Shown here: positions 8,427 to 17,832 of the stretch, piece by piece
How the letters are laid out: each line of letters opens with the position of its first letter
Position numbering within the stretch: the stretch's first letter is position 1
NCBI GenBank assembly: GCA_949372595.1
Contig: CASIAN010000001.1
Span: 20,642-84,641 of the forward strand
Reading direction: 5' to 3'
Length of the DNA stretch: 64,000 nt
Source: CPC320 sp002336405
GTDB taxonomy: Bacteria; Pseudomonadota; Alphaproteobacteria; Rhodobacterales; Rhodobacteraceae
Translations under genes and position numbers: made by a program
The notes under the pieces: model-generated
Told to the model about the DNA's origin: nothing
The model's database searches: none
The model's input: only the letters and a program-made list of their open reading frames with translations

Positions 8427-9350
8427 TTATGCGTCGCCGCGCTGGTTTTCACGCAGACGCAGCCAGTTTTTGATAAAGATGTTCGACAGAAAATAGGTGA
8501 TCGCCCAAAGGATCATCATAAGTGCAGCCGAACGACCTACATTCGTTGATTGGAAAAAGTTCAGATAGGCCTCGACCTGAAACACAGTCAGCGAGTCGCC
8601 AGGGCCGCCTTGGGTCATCGCGTAAATAATGTCGAATTGCTGGATGCTTTCGATAACACGGAATAAAACAGCCGTCAGCAGAAAGGGCGTCAGCATTGGC
8701 AAAGTGATCTTGTAAAACACGAGCCAGCGGGGAACACCATCCAATGCAGCCGCCTCGAAGGGCTGTGGCGGCAAAGATCGCAAACCTGCCAAAAGAAGGA
8801 TCATGATGAATGGAGTATAAACCCAGACGTCGACGATCACGACGGTCAGCATCGCAGTTTGTGGGTCCGAAGCCCAATTGAAATCCTGAACTCCAAGCAG
8901 GGTCGCAAAATAGGATAGGATGCCAAAGCCGGGGTTTGTCATCAACTTCCACATCAAAGCAGCAAGTGCCGGGGCCGTCATCAGCGGCATCAGGAGCATG
9001 ATCGACACAAAGTTGTTAAAACGTGACCGCTTTTGCAGCAAAAGCGCGATTCCCAGACCAAACAGCAGTTCGACACCCACGGCGCAGAACGCATAGGTCA
9101 AAGATACTTTGAGCGTATTCCAGAAGGACAAATCCGTCATAAAATTCAAGTAATTTTCGCCCCAGTTGAATTTGCGTGCCCAGGGCTGGGACAACCGATA
9201 GCGCTGCAATGAATAGATCAAAGCTGTAAAAAATGGTATCAGAATGCCGATGCAGGTCAGCAAAGCCGGAAGGCTCAGAAGGTAGGGCAGCATACGACGG
9301 CTGACTTTAAATCGCCGTGGCTTGGGGCCACTGATAGACACATCCGACAT
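8427..9350 (-). CDS. CUT1 ABC permease, MalF/UgpA-like subunit
   Basis: A 307-residue inner-membrane permease with a cytoplasmic N-terminus and about six spans. The EAA loop is FEAAALDGVPRWLVFYKITLP. This is the MalF-type partner of the downstream permease. The ATG at 9350 is preceded by AGGAG. It is part of the tetritol importer in this operon. Substrate choice is set mainly by the binding protein encoded upstream. Confidence 0.88.
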   Translation of the reverse strand: MSDVSISGPKPRRFKVSRRMLPYLLSLPALLTCIGILIPFFTALIYSLQRYRLSQPWARKFNWGENYLNFMTDLSFWNTLKVSLTYAFCAVGVELLFGLGIALLLQKRSRFNNFVSIMLLMPLMTAPALAALMWKLMTNPGFGILSYFATLLGVQDFNWASDPQTAMLTVVIVDVWVYTPFIMILLLAGLRSLPPQPFEAAALDGVPRWLVFYKITLPMLTPFLLTAVLFRVIESIQQFDIIYAMTQGGPGDSLTVFQVEAYLNFFQSTNVGRSAALMMILWAITYFLSNIFIKNWLRLRENQRGDA

Positions 9351-9474
9351 GGGGAAAAAATCTCCTAAATTCCTGATATCAGATCAGGAAGGAAAAATCG
9401 CAATCAAAGTGAAAAGCATAAATGTTTGGCCCGCCCAGCACGTGCAGACGGGCCAAATCTAAAGCACTACTAAC

Positions 9475-10920
9475 TTAGTGCAAGCCTGCTTCACCCAGCT
9501 GATTGTTCACTGATTCAGCTAGCATATCGAGGCCTTCATCAACAGGCACCTCATTCGCAACCATCTTTTGCAGTGTCTCAGCCCATTCTGTCGTCAGATC
9601 AAAGAAAAGCGGCTGTGGCGTGAACTTAATCGATGCTCCGGGTGCTGATGCGTCGTGCATTTCCACGTAGCCTGAATACTTGGCTGACAGCTTGTCACGG
9701 AACATTCCATCCGCCCAAACTGAAGACCGTGCTGGGTTCACAAGGTCCATTTCGCGTGCACCGAACAAGTCATGTTCTGGGCCAGTCACCCACTGCAGGA
9801 AGTACCAAGCAGCATCCTTGTTCTGAGAGGCTTTGGACATTGCCATTGACCAGATCCAGATATTAGGAGTAGGGGCCGCTGCGTCAGGGTTGGCTGCAAA
9901 ACCAGAGAAGGCAAGGTTGCCCGCCTCAGCATTATCACCGCCATTCATGAAGTAGCCCAAAATGTCGGCATCAAACATCATTGCTGACTTGCCTGCGCCA
10001 ACATCTGTACCAACCTGATACCATGTGTGTGTTGACCAGTCAGGTGCACCGGAATCCTGAATCATTTTGACCCATTTACTGTGATACTCCTTAGACACAT
10101 CCGTATTCATCGCCGCTGACAACATGCCATCATTACCAACAGTCAGATCGACCTGATCAAAGTTGGTATAGCCCGACAGGAAGCCTGGGTGGATCGTGGC
10201 CCAACTGCGCGAGCCACGCACACCAATACCGTAGCCGTCTGCCATAACAGCTTTAGCCGCAGCAGCCGTATCCAGCAACTCGTCGATGTTGGTTGGTACA
10301 GCTAGGCCATTGGCATCAAAAATACGCTGGTTGTAAGTCAGATTGTTCTGCTCATAGGCAAGTGGGATACACCACTGCTTAGCATCATCCGACCCGATGG
10401 CTGCACCTGGCACACCGCTCCAAGCACAGGATTTACGAACGCCTTCAAGCACGTCATCCCAAGCATAGTCGGGGTTAGTCTTGGTGTCGTCCATAATCCA
10501 TTCGTTCAGATCCTCGACCCAGCCGGCAGGACCATAAGTCCAAGTCATGTATGCACCCGTCATGAATGCATCGTATTCGCTGGAACCTGAGGCCAGCGCT
10601 GCAGTCACTTTGTCGAAATACACATCTTCAGGAAAGACATCATATTCCACGTCCATACCCGTCAGTTCTTTAAAGTTTTCAAGGTTGGCGATCATCGCAT
10701 CTGTATAGGGGTGCTGGTTCAGCAACAGCCGCACCGTTGTGCCTTCGTGCTTTTTCCAATCAAACCCATTCTGGGCGAGCGCGCGCGTCGCGGATGCGTT
10801 TACCAAAACCGCCGCCGCCGATGTGCTGAGACCGAGGGCGCCAAGCCCTTTGAATAATTCACGTCGGCTCATCCGTCCCGCAGTATAGCTGTCAATCAGC
10901 TTGTTTTCCTTATCGTACAT
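9475..10920 (-). CDS. Tat-exported ABC substrate-binding protein of the ery operon
   Basis: A 481-residue family 1 extracellular solute-binding protein. The N-terminus carries a twin-arginine signal (SRRELFKGLG), a hydrophobic stretch and a likely cleavage site after ATRALA. The mature part has the two-lobed carbohydrate-binding pattern (WTYGPAGWVEDLNEW; IWSMAMSKASQNKDAAW). It would capture the polyol in the periplasm and deliver it to the permeases. The start is supported by GGGAGAT. A 124-bp gap before the first permease gene may slow or partly end transcription, as is common after abundant binding proteins. Confidence 0.88.
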   Translation of the reverse strand: MYDKENKLIDSYTAGRMSRRELFKGLGALGLSTSAAAVLVNASATRALAQNGFDWKKHEGTTVRLLLNQHPYTDAMIANLENFKELTGMDVEYDVFPEDVYFDKVTAALASGSSEYDAFMTGAYMTWTYGPAGWVEDLNEWIMDDTKTNPDYAWDDVLEGVRKSCAWSGVPGAAIGSDDAKQWCIPLAYEQNNLTYNQRIFDANGLAVPTNIDELLDTAAAAKAVMADGYGIGVRGSRSWATIHPGFLSGYTNFDQVDLTVGNDGMLSAAMNTDVSKEYHSKWVKMIQDSGAPDWSTHTWYQVGTDVGAGKSAMMFDADILGYFMNGGDNAEAGNLAFSGFAANPDAAAPTPNIWIWSMAMSKASQNKDAAWYFLQWVTGPEHDLFGAREMDLVNPARSSVWADGMFRDKLSAKYSGYVEMHDASAPGASIKFTPQPLFFDLTTEWAETLQKMVANEVPVDEGLDMLAESVNNQLGEAGLH

Positions 10921-10948
10921 TTTTTATCTCCCTATGTGTTTATTTAGT

Positions 10949-11905
10949 TTAGCTTTCGAGCAGGGCGATTGCCGTGCGCTCATCGGTTATGAGACCGCTC
11001 AAGTAGCCACTCATCACCACAGACCGGATCGCTCCGACCTTCTCCATGCCGCCTGCAATGGCGACAATTCCCTTGCCGTCAAGCTGACCTAGCCCAGCGG
11101 ATATTGTTCTGGCGGTCAGCGAGGTATGCACCTGCTGCCCCGTGGCATCAAAGAAGTGGCCAAGCAGTTCACCGACGCCACCCTTGGCCACAACATCTAT
11201 TATCTCACACATTTCGATCATGCCCGATGAAACCAGCGATGCACTTGGCTCAGTTGTGCCAATGCTGACCACCTTCAGCTCCGCACTAGCCGCCATTTTA
11301 AATACCTTAGACACGCCGCGCTGGTTCAACATTACTTCGCGATCCTCAACAGTATTGGCGAAAAATGGGACTGGCATGACATAAGCTGTGGCTCCAGTTT
11401 TCTCTGTTAATCGCGCCATTACATCATAGGGTGTCGCCGAGTAGTTTCGAGTAAGACCGCCCAGCAAAGATACGAAATTGACAGCAGTTTTGTTGGACCG
11501 ATTCATTTGAGCGACAGATGCCGCCAAGGTCCGGCCATGACCGACCCCGATACAATTATGTTGCCCATTGTCGATTTCACGCATGAGAAAAGATGCGCCA
11601 GCCACACCCAATGCTTGCAATGGCAAACCCTCTTCTCCTAAATCAGGAGCGACTTCACAAGTATCCAGACCATATTTAGCAGAGAGCCCATTTTCGAGGG
11701 CGATACATTCAGATATATCCCCTTCGATAGTCACTTTGACCAACCCGTCTTGAACTGCACGCGCAATCAACCGATGCGCCTTGACTGATGACACGCCTAG
11801 TCGCTTAGCAACCAAAGACTGGGTCAGCCCCCCCACGTAGTGCAACCAAGCCGCACGCACCGACAGACTTGTCTCTTGCTCCATTCTTTTTGCGGCGTGT
11901 CTCAT
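10949..11905 (-). CDS. eryD: EryD-like SorC-family transcriptional regulator
   Basis: A 318-residue SorC-family regulator. The N-terminal helix-turn-helix spans about residues 15-60 (LTQSLVAKRLGVSSVKAHRL). The rest is a sugar-phosphate-binding domain with the family's GVGHGRTL and VSLLGGLTRN motifs. It resembles EryD, the erythritol-responsive repressor of Brucella, closely by eye. As the first gene of the operon it probably regulates itself and the transporter/enzyme genes. The start ATG at 11905 follows GGGGGT; an in-frame ATG at 11884 is possible. Confidence 0.8.
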   Translation of the reverse strand: MRHAAKRMEQETSLSVRAAWLHYVGGLTQSLVAKRLGVSSVKAHRLIARAVQDGLVKVTIEGDISECIALENGLSAKYGLDTCEVAPDLGEEGLPLQALGVAGASFLMREIDNGQHNCIGVGHGRTLAASVAQMNRSNKTAVNFVSLLGGLTRNYSATPYDVMARLTEKTGATAYVMPVPFFANTVEDREVMLNQRGVSKVFKMAASAELKVVSIGTTEPSASLVSSGMIEMCEIIDVVAKGGVGELLGHFFDATGQQVHTSLTARTISAGLGQLDGKGIVAIAGGMEKVGAIRSVVMSGYLSGLITDERTAIALLES

Positions 11906-12213
11906 TTACCCCCAACGCGTTTTAGTACGAACCCAACGGTTTAAATTAATTGATTTTTTTTTCACCCTACGAAAAAAATTGCATGAATAATGATTCTTGT
12001 CAATAAATTCGTCTATTGTAGGACAGAATAACTTGCAAAGCGGCAGCATTAAGCTTTCACATTGACCAATAAATCTTCAATACATCAAATAAGGGCTTTG
12101 CAACAAATGCCGCTGATCCGTAAGCGTTGGTCACAAGTAACCCCATAATCAAGACGGCAACTAACGACAGCGTCACTGCGGCAACGCTTAATGCCGATGC
12201 GGCTATGATTTAG
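11906..12213 (-). promoter_or_regulatory. Upstream region of the ery operon, promoter and operator candidates
   Basis: This 308-bp AT-rich gap separates the two SorC genes. On the minus strand TTGACA (11998-12003) is a good -35; the matching -10 17 bases on (AATTTT) is poor. Between them lies GAATAATGATTC (11985-11996), an interrupted inverted repeat with GAAT/ATTC arms, well placed for a repressor. The left part of the gap (12030-12200) holds no gene that I recognise. The promoter call is tentative. Confidence 0.35.
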
Positions 12214-13212
12214 CTATTTGAGTGATAATATTGCTTTTGCGGTAATTTCATCTGTTATGAAAACTGTCGGTTTCACTAATCTCAAACAACCGAGCAAGAC
12301 CTTTACTTTCTCTTTGCCACCTGAAATTAAGATGCGGTCCTTGGCGTTTTTTAATCGATCTATACCAATAGAAATGACTCGCGTATTTACATTGTGGTCA
12401 ACGAGATCGCCGTCTTCTGATATAAAGTTATAAAGAAGATCACCAACGGCTCCAGCGGCTATGAGACTTTGACGTTCAGCTTCTGAAACGTGACCCAATC
12501 GGTAAGATGTCGTGATCCCTTCAATACCCCCAGCACTCAAAAAGGCGACATCAAGATCATCAGCAAGTTCAAAAATTTGATTGATACCACAATGCTCAAG
12601 TAAAGCATGTTTGGTTTCGGCGCTGTCGACAAGTGCAGGCGCAGGTACAAGATAACCTTCGCCATTAAATAATTCAGTAAATTGCCATGCAAATTCAGCC
12701 GGATTGAAGCGCTTGGCCTGCGAGATTCCACCAAGTAATGAGATCACACGGATTTTTTCTAAGTCGCTGCCGCGAATATGTGGCAGTGTAGAGTACAGAG
12801 TCCTGCCCCAGCCCACTCCAATTTTCATATCTGACTGAACATAATTTGAGATAAACTGGCCAGCGATGGACGCAATTGCTTTGGTTGGATCTAGTTCTTC
12901 GCTCGCCATTGGGGCGATGATGACTTTCGCGATTCCAAAAGCGTGCTCGACTGCGCGCTCGACCTCAATGATTGAAGAGATCGAAGCGTTTATTCTTATA
13001 TCGACCTCACCTCTCTTACGCGCCTCAGCGAGAAGTCTGGTCACTTGTACACGATTTATTTTAAGAAGTTTAGCCGTCGCTTGTTGCGTTAATCCTTCAA
13101 CATAATAGAGCCAAGCGGCTCGAACGCGCATCTCCCGGCTAGGGTCTATGCTGCTATTGTGACGTTCTATGATTGTGTTATCAGTTTGATGAATCGACGA
13201 AGTGTCTGTCAT
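12214..13212 (-). CDS. SorC-family regulator, probable regulator of the adjacent DRL/E1-E2 cluster
   Basis: A 332-residue SorC-family protein. The DNA-binding helix-turn-helix is LTQQATAKLLKINRVQVTRL near residue 45. The effector domain has GVGWGRTLYS and ISLLGGISQA, the phosphosugar-binding hallmarks of the family. It is divergent in sequence from the EryD-like protein, so it is a separate regulator and not a recent copy. It lies downstream of the E1/E2/DRL operon across an IS graveyard, in the same orientation. I infer that it senses a phosphorylated intermediate of that pathway. The target operator is not proven. Confidence 0.8.
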   Translation of the reverse strand: MTDTSSIHQTDNTIIERHNSSIDPSREMRVRAAWLYYVEGLTQQATAKLLKINRVQVTRLLAEARKRGEVDIRINASISSIIEVERAVEHAFGIAKVIIAPMASEELDPTKAIASIAGQFISNYVQSDMKIGVGWGRTLYSTLPHIRGSDLEKIRVISLLGGISQAKRFNPAEFAWQFTELFNGEGYLVPAPALVDSAETKHALLEHCGINQIFELADDLDVAFLSAGGIEGITTSYRLGHVSEAERQSLIAAGAVGDLLYNFISEDGDLVDHNVNTRVISIGIDRLKNAKDRILISGGKEKVKVLLGCLRLVKPTVFITDEITAKAILSLK

Positions 13213-13622
13213 CGGATTAACCTATCCTTAGCTTCTGCTGCCTGTAGAGGCCCAATTCGTGGAGCCCTTGTTTTCGTATCGCTAAACTTCAAATCCTAAA
13301 GCCAAGCAAGGTGCTATTTTGCATTTCACATTGCACAAGATTGAAGGTCCAGCATTGGGGACCCGACGCTATGGATGACCTTAGTGAAATCAAACCCCTT
13401 CGTCTACATTTTCAGTCAGACGGGTAGGGGTTTTCGGGTGATCACGCCAGCGTTTATAATGTAGCGGTTTCAATTGATATCTGGGTTTGCGATGTTTATT
13501 CTTGAGACTAGAACAGGTAGGATCAAATGGGGTGTCAAGGCCGGGCAATGTTGGGGTACGATGAGCGAACAATCAATGGCCCAGCGGCTTCTATAATGTA
13601 AGGTCATACCAACCTGCAAGGA
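13213..13622. other. Gene-free stretch upstream of the second SorC gene
   Basis: This region should hold the promoter of the SorC gene at 12214. I see no convincing -35/-10 pair and no recognisable gene. A 60-residue frame at 13390-13572 has no family resemblance. Confidence 0.5.
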
Positions 13623-14120
13623 TCAGAAATCTTGAGCCCATTGGTGGTGTCCAGTGGAAATGATACATGAGAGCTGATCGAGCAACTTATTCCAGATATT
13701 ACAGCAATTATTGGCGGTCTCATGATAGAATTCTAAGACACGGTTGACGAGCCAGTTATCGCGCAGAAATATCCCGGATATTTTCGGCTGGATTGAAATT
13801 TGAAAATTTGACCAGTAACAGGATGCTGCTTTTATTTTCGGGTATGGTGCGTGCCTTGCGCATACTTATATGCCACCGGGCCTAGTTTATGAATATTGTG
13901 GCTTAGATATCAAGCGCCACATCCCTAACTATTTCAGCAAAATTTAGGATCATCGGGTCGGTGTTGCAAAACGGCAGGACAGGCCCTGTGCTCTTGCCCA
14001 AGGCTGGAAAAATCGCTTTGAAGATGCAAGTCGATATGATGCGTTGATAGTACGGTGCCGATGGACCTGTATTCCGGCTCGCCCACTGGCGCATGATTTT
14101 GTTCTTACGGCCGCAACACG
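13623..14120 (-). pseudogene. IS630-family transposase, decayed
   Basis: Translation of the minus strand in pieces gives a recognisable IS630-type transposase. From upstream to downstream it reads RKNKIMRQWASRNTGPSAP, then GKSTGPVLPFCNTDPM, then ARWH, then NFNPAENI, and finally FLRDNWLVNRVLEFYHET with IWNKLLDQ, ending in WAQDF and a stop at 13623. These match in order the catalytic core (tryptophan-rich 'RRWARRGTRPSAP', 'NTEAM', 'GAGWH', 'NPxEN') and the C-terminus of the family. At least one frameshift lies between NPAENI and FLRDNW and there are in-frame stops. The N-terminal third is missing. It is inactive. Confidence 0.75.
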
Positions 14121-14126
14121 TCCGTC

Positions 14127-14355
14127 AATAACATTGTCGAAAGCCGCATGCGTCCCATGGCACTAAACTGTAAAAATATACCATTCGCTGGCCATGATGC
14201 TGGCGCTTAAAACTGGCCAATGCTAGCATCCATTATTGAGAGATGTACGTTGTACAATATTCCCACCCCCTATTTGACAAAGCTGCGTACGGCCATTGCA
14301 AATGGTTGCAAGTGGAAAGGCATAAAGCAATTGCTCAGGCGGATTTTTGGAAATT
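14127..14355 (+). pseudogene. IS66-family transposase (TnpC) C-terminal relic, plus strand
   Basis: The plus strand from 14127 reads NNIVESRMRPMALN, then PFAGHDAGA, a stop codon, then NWPMLASIIE and PYLTKLRTAIANG. This matches the C-terminal end of IS66 TnpC proteins ('NNxVERxIRPIALxRKNxLFAGHDxGxxxWAxIASLIET...AYL'). An in-frame TAA lies at the usual 'GAE/GGR' position. It abuts the IS630 relic at its 5' side. No terminal repeats were recognised. The remaining bases to 14518 hold nothing that I can identify. Confidence 0.7.
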
Positions 14356-14518
14356 GCGACACCGCATACCTCAAAACCACCGCAGGCTGAAATAGAAAAG
14401 AGGCTGATTTTAATGCCGCCCGCGACAACACAATGCCGCCGCTTATGCGGCCGAGTATTGCTCTGCCGTCCACTCTGAAAATCATCGGAACAAAAGTTGG
14501 TATTATGATAAACCTGTG

Positions 14519-15787
14519 TCAGTTTAGCATTAAAGCCGCTGGGTTTTCGACGAGTTCCTTGAATTTCTTCAACCAAACGGCTCCAAGAGCGCCATCAACA
14601 ACCCGGTGATCGCAAGACAAAGTAACACACATCACTGTGACAACTTTGGGCTTTCCCTCACCGTCAGGAATGAACTGAGGTGTGCCTTGCCCCACTGCGA
14701 GGATCATGCTCTGAGGGGGATTGATGATTGCAGTGAAAGATTTAACACCAAACATCCCAAGGTTTGAGATCGAAAATGATCCCCCCTGATATTCTTGGCT
14801 AGAAAGCTTACCAGTTTTTGCGCGTGCAGCAAGATCGCCAATTTCGGCAGAGATTGTTTGAATATCTTTCTTCTGTGCATCCCTCACGACGGGAGTAATC
14901 AGCCCACCATCGACAGAAACAGCAACTGAAATATGCGCGCCCTCATACTTGATAATGTTGTCTCCATCCCAAGACGCATTTGCCTCTGGAACCGCCGTAA
15001 GTGCAGCTGCCGACGCTTTGATCAATAGGTCGTTCACGGACACCCTCTTGGAACCGCTATTTTCCAGAACCAAGTTAATCTGCGCCCGCATTGTAAGAAG
15101 TGCGTCAATCTCTAAGTCAGCGTTGAGGTAGAAATGCGGAACGGTGTTTTTGCTCTCGGTTAGCCTAGATGCGATCACAGACCGCATGCGGGTCACAGGC
15201 ACTTTGGTATACGCCAAGCCAAGATCGTCAGCGGTTTTTTGTGCCCCGGTCTTATCGCCAGATTTGATGGTGTCAGACAGCAGGGAAGGCGGGTCTACTT
15301 CAGCGGCTTCTTTGACGTCTGCACAGACAATGCGTCCTCTTGGGCCTGAGCCATTTATAGAGTGAATATCGAGGTTTAGTCTTTTTGCCACACGTCTTGC
15401 CAGAGGTGTGGCTCTTTTTCCGCCTGCGGTCGAGGATGCAATTTTTGTTTTTTCGGCAGCGGGCGCTTCGGTTTTGGACCCTGCGTCAGCGACGGTATCG
15501 AACCCATTACCTTTGCCGTCTGATCCCGTTGGCTGTACCACTTGCTCGCCCTCCGCAAAAAGCCAGCCAACGGTTTGCCCAATTGGAATTATATCCCCAT
15601 TTTTTGCGCTCACGAAATGCAGGGTTCCGGTGCCTGGGCTCTCCACTTCCATGGTCGCCTTGTCAGTTTCAATGTCAAATAAAGCTTCGCCCTTTGCGAC
15701 TATTTCACCTTCAGCCTTGTGCCAGCCTGCGATTGTACCGGACGACATGTCCATATCGACCTTTGGTAAAATTACTTCTATTGGCAT
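14519..15787 (-). CDS. Dihydrolipoamide acyltransferase E2 of an acetoin-dehydrogenase-like complex
   Basis: A 422-residue 2-oxoacid/acetoin dehydrogenase E2. It has one lipoyl domain (residues about 1-75, with the lipoylated Lys in IETDKATMEV), a peripheral-subunit-binding domain (TPLARRVAKRLNLDI, about 130-165) and a C-terminal acyltransferase domain with the catalytic DHRVVDG near residue 395. It moves an acyl group from E1 to CoA. It follows the two E1 genes with 2 bp spacing. No E3 gene lies nearby, so the housekeeping lipoamide dehydrogenase is presumably shared. In this locus I infer that it makes acetyl-CoA from an acyloin phosphate. Confidence 0.88.
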   Translation of the reverse strand: MPIEVILPKVDMDMSSGTIAGWHKAEGEIVAKGEALFDIETDKATMEVESPGTGTLHFVSAKNGDIIPIGQTVGWLFAEGEQVVQPTGSDGKGNGFDTVADAGSKTEAPAAEKTKIASSTAGGKRATPLARRVAKRLNLDIHSINGSGPRGRIVCADVKEAAEVDPPSLLSDTIKSGDKTGAQKTADDLGLAYTKVPVTRMRSVIASRLTESKNTVPHFYLNADLEIDALLTMRAQINLVLENSGSKRVSVNDLLIKASAAALTAVPEANASWDGDNIIKYEGAHISVAVSVDGGLITPVVRDAQKKDIQTISAEIGDLAARAKTGKLSSQEYQGGSFSISNLGMFGVKSFTAIINPPQSMILAVGQGTPQFIPDGEGKPKVVTVMCVTLSCDHRVVDGALGAVWLKKFKELVENPAALMLN

Positions 15788-15789
15788 GA

Positions 15790-16809
15790 TTAGGTTTTAC
15801 CCTTCACGAGATTGGTCACGTTTTTGATAATATCGGCAATTTGTGGGACGGATGCTTTCTCTAGCTCTGGGTTATAAGGAATTGGGTTTTCAGATCCGCC
15901 AAGACGCATGATAGGCGCATCAAGAAAATCAAAGGCATGGCTTTCAGCAACCATCGCGCTGATTTCAGCCCCTATTCCAAGCGTCTTGACCGCTTCATAG
16001 ACACAAATCAACCGAGAGGTTTTTTCGACGCTTGCCAGTATGGTATCACGATCAATTGGCCGGATCGTGCGTAAATCGATCACTTCGGCTGAGATGCCAG
16101 AGGCTGCAAGCTCTTCGGCTGCCGCAAGCGACTTATGGACCATGATTGATGTGGCTACGATAGTGATATCTGTTCCAGATCGTGCAATATGTGCTTGCCC
16201 AATTGGAACTGTATACCGCCCCTGTGGAACCATACCCTTGGTTTTGTAAAGAAGCTTGTGTTCAAAAATCATCACCGGGTCGGGATCATCTATCGCTGCG
16301 AGTAACATCCCCTTGGCATCATGCGGGGTGGTTGGTTGAATAACCTTTAACCCAGGAACATGCGCCAGCCATGCTTCGAGGCTTTGGGAGTGCTGCGCTG
16401 CCGCGCCTGTTCCAGAGCCTGCTGGAAAGCGCATGACAAGTGGGACAGAGACATTACCACCCAGCATATAGCGTACTTTTGCTGCTTGATTGACAATTTG
16501 TTCCATCGCAAGTGTTGCGAAATCTGAAAATTGAAATTCAAAGATAGGGCGCAAACCAGTCAATGCTGCGCCAACAGCGATGCCAGCTCCACCAAGTTCG
16601 GAAATGGGCGTATCCATCACTCGCTCTTCTCCATAGGTATGCACGAGATCACCAGTGACCTGAAAAGCACCACCATAAACGCCAATGTCTTCGCCCATCA
16701 GGATCACACGTTCGTCAGATTTTAAAGCGATATCCAATGCATCTTTGATTGCCTCAGAATATGACATTTCAATTGGGTCAGAGGCTAAGGCTGAAGTTTC
16801 CATACTCAT
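15790..16809 (-). CDS. E1 beta subunit, acetoin-dehydrogenase-like (thiamine-diphosphate dependent)
   Basis: A 339-residue transketolase-like E1 beta. Visible hallmarks are the GEDIGVYGGAFQVTGDL segment, FATLAMEQIVNQAAKVRYM, and the C-terminal transketolase domain with VIDLRTIRPIDRDTI. With the alpha subunit it forms the ThDP site that cleaves the carbon bond and reduces the lipoyl arm. The start overlaps the alpha stop by four bases (ATGA). The family includes pyruvate, branched-chain and acetoin enzymes, and short split alpha/beta forms with this gene order are usual for acetoin dehydrogenase. Substrate specificity cannot be fixed from motifs. Confidence 0.88.
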   Translation of the reverse strand: MSMETSALASDPIEMSYSEAIKDALDIALKSDERVILMGEDIGVYGGAFQVTGDLVHTYGEERVMDTPISELGGAGIAVGAALTGLRPIFEFQFSDFATLAMEQIVNQAAKVRYMLGGNVSVPLVMRFPAGSGTGAAAQHSQSLEAWLAHVPGLKVIQPTTPHDAKGMLLAAIDDPDPVMIFEHKLLYKTKGMVPQGRYTVPIGQAHIARSGTDITIVATSIMVHKSLAAAEELAASGISAEVIDLRTIRPIDRDTILASVEKTSRLICVYEAVKTLGIGAEISAMVAESHAFDFLDAPIMRLGGSENPIPYNPELEKASVPQIADIIKNVTNLVKGKT

Positions 16810-17816
16810 GCTTTAATCTCGGTATATACGTCCCGCGATACTTCGCTCATGATCGGATCGGGGCTTAATCTTGCAAATTCAATTGCGGATTCTATCTCAG
16901 CTTCTACCGAGGCTTCAATTTCTTTGACATCTTTGGCGTCCAATACCGAATTTTCGATCAGGAAAGACGAGAATCGAACGATTGGATCACGTTCAATCCA
17001 TTCATTGATTTCCTCTTTAGTGCGATAGCGATTGCGATCTGATTTAGAGTGGCCGCGCCAGCGGTATGTCAGAGATTCTATCAAACTCGGTCCATTGCCA
17101 TTACGTGCATGTTCGACAGCAGTATCGACAGCCTGAGTTATTGAGTTGAAGTCATTTCCATCAACGGTGACGCCCGGCATTGAATAACTAGCGGCACGGT
17201 CAGAGATATTTTTGATCGACGTGGATCGTTCAATCGAAGTTGACATGCCATACTTGTTATTTTCACAGATGAAGACAACGGGCAGCTTCCAAATTGAGGC
17301 CATGTTCAGAGATTCGTGAAACGCACCCTCATTGTTTGCTCCATCACCAAAAAAACAAAGTATAACTTTACCGGTGTTGAGACGTTTAGACGTCAGGGCC
17401 GCCCCCACTGCAATGGGAATGCCACCAGCAACAATTCCATTGGCGCCAAGGTTGCCCTTTTCAACATCAGCGATATGCATTGAGCCACCACGTCCCTTGC
17501 AGTAACCAGTTTCTTTACCGAAAAATTCAGCAAACATTCGTGCAACGTCTGCACCCTTAGCAACGCAATGACCGTGCCCTCTGTGAGTAGAGGTAATCTG
17601 ATCATCTGCAGCAAGCGGCATGCAGCTGCCCACGGCACTGGTTTCTTGCCCAATTGAAAGGTGCATCGTGCCGTGTATGAGGCCCCGCGTATAGCAGTTT
17701 TCTGCGCCTTCCTCAAATTTTCGGATCAAATACATTTTCCGCAATGCATCTTTAAGTTGCTGGCTTGAATACTTTTTCAGCGCGAAAGGCTCATTTTGGG
17801 TCTTTTGCTTAGTCAT
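16806..17816 (-). CDS. E1 alpha subunit, acetoin-dehydrogenase-like
   Basis: A 336-residue E1 alpha. The ThDP/Mg motif GDGANNEGAFHESLN runs to ICENN near residue 190. It also shows GLIHGTMHLSIGQE, THRGHGHCVAKG and GRGGSMHIAD. It resembles AcoA and pyruvate dehydrogenase alpha. I choose ATG at 17816, 16 bp after the DRL stop, with GGAAAAG upstream; an in-frame TTG at 17843 would overlap DRL and is less likely. It is the second gene of the operon beginning with DRL. I infer that its substrate is a methyl-ketone acyloin made by DRL. Confidence 0.87.
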   Translation of the reverse strand: MTKQKTQNEPFALKKYSSQQLKDALRKMYLIRKFEEGAENCYTRGLIHGTMHLSIGQETSAVGSCMPLAADDQITSTHRGHGHCVAKGADVARMFAEFFGKETGYCKGRGGSMHIADVEKGNLGANGIVAGGIPIAVGAALTSKRLNTGKVILCFFGDGANNEGAFHESLNMASIWKLPVVFICENNKYGMSTSIERSTSIKNISDRAASYSMPGVTVDGNDFNSITQAVDTAVEHARNGNGPSLIESLTYRWRGHSKSDRNRYRTKEEINEWIERDPIVRFSSFLIENSVLDAKDVKEIEASVEAEIESAIEFARLSPDPIMSEVSRDVYTEIKA

Positions 17817-17832
17817 GGAGCTTTTCCAATAT

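Noticed and set aside
14223..14576. Minus-strand coding frame of 117 codons
   Set aside because: It is antisense to the IS66 relic, overlaps the end of the E2 gene and has no family resemblance.
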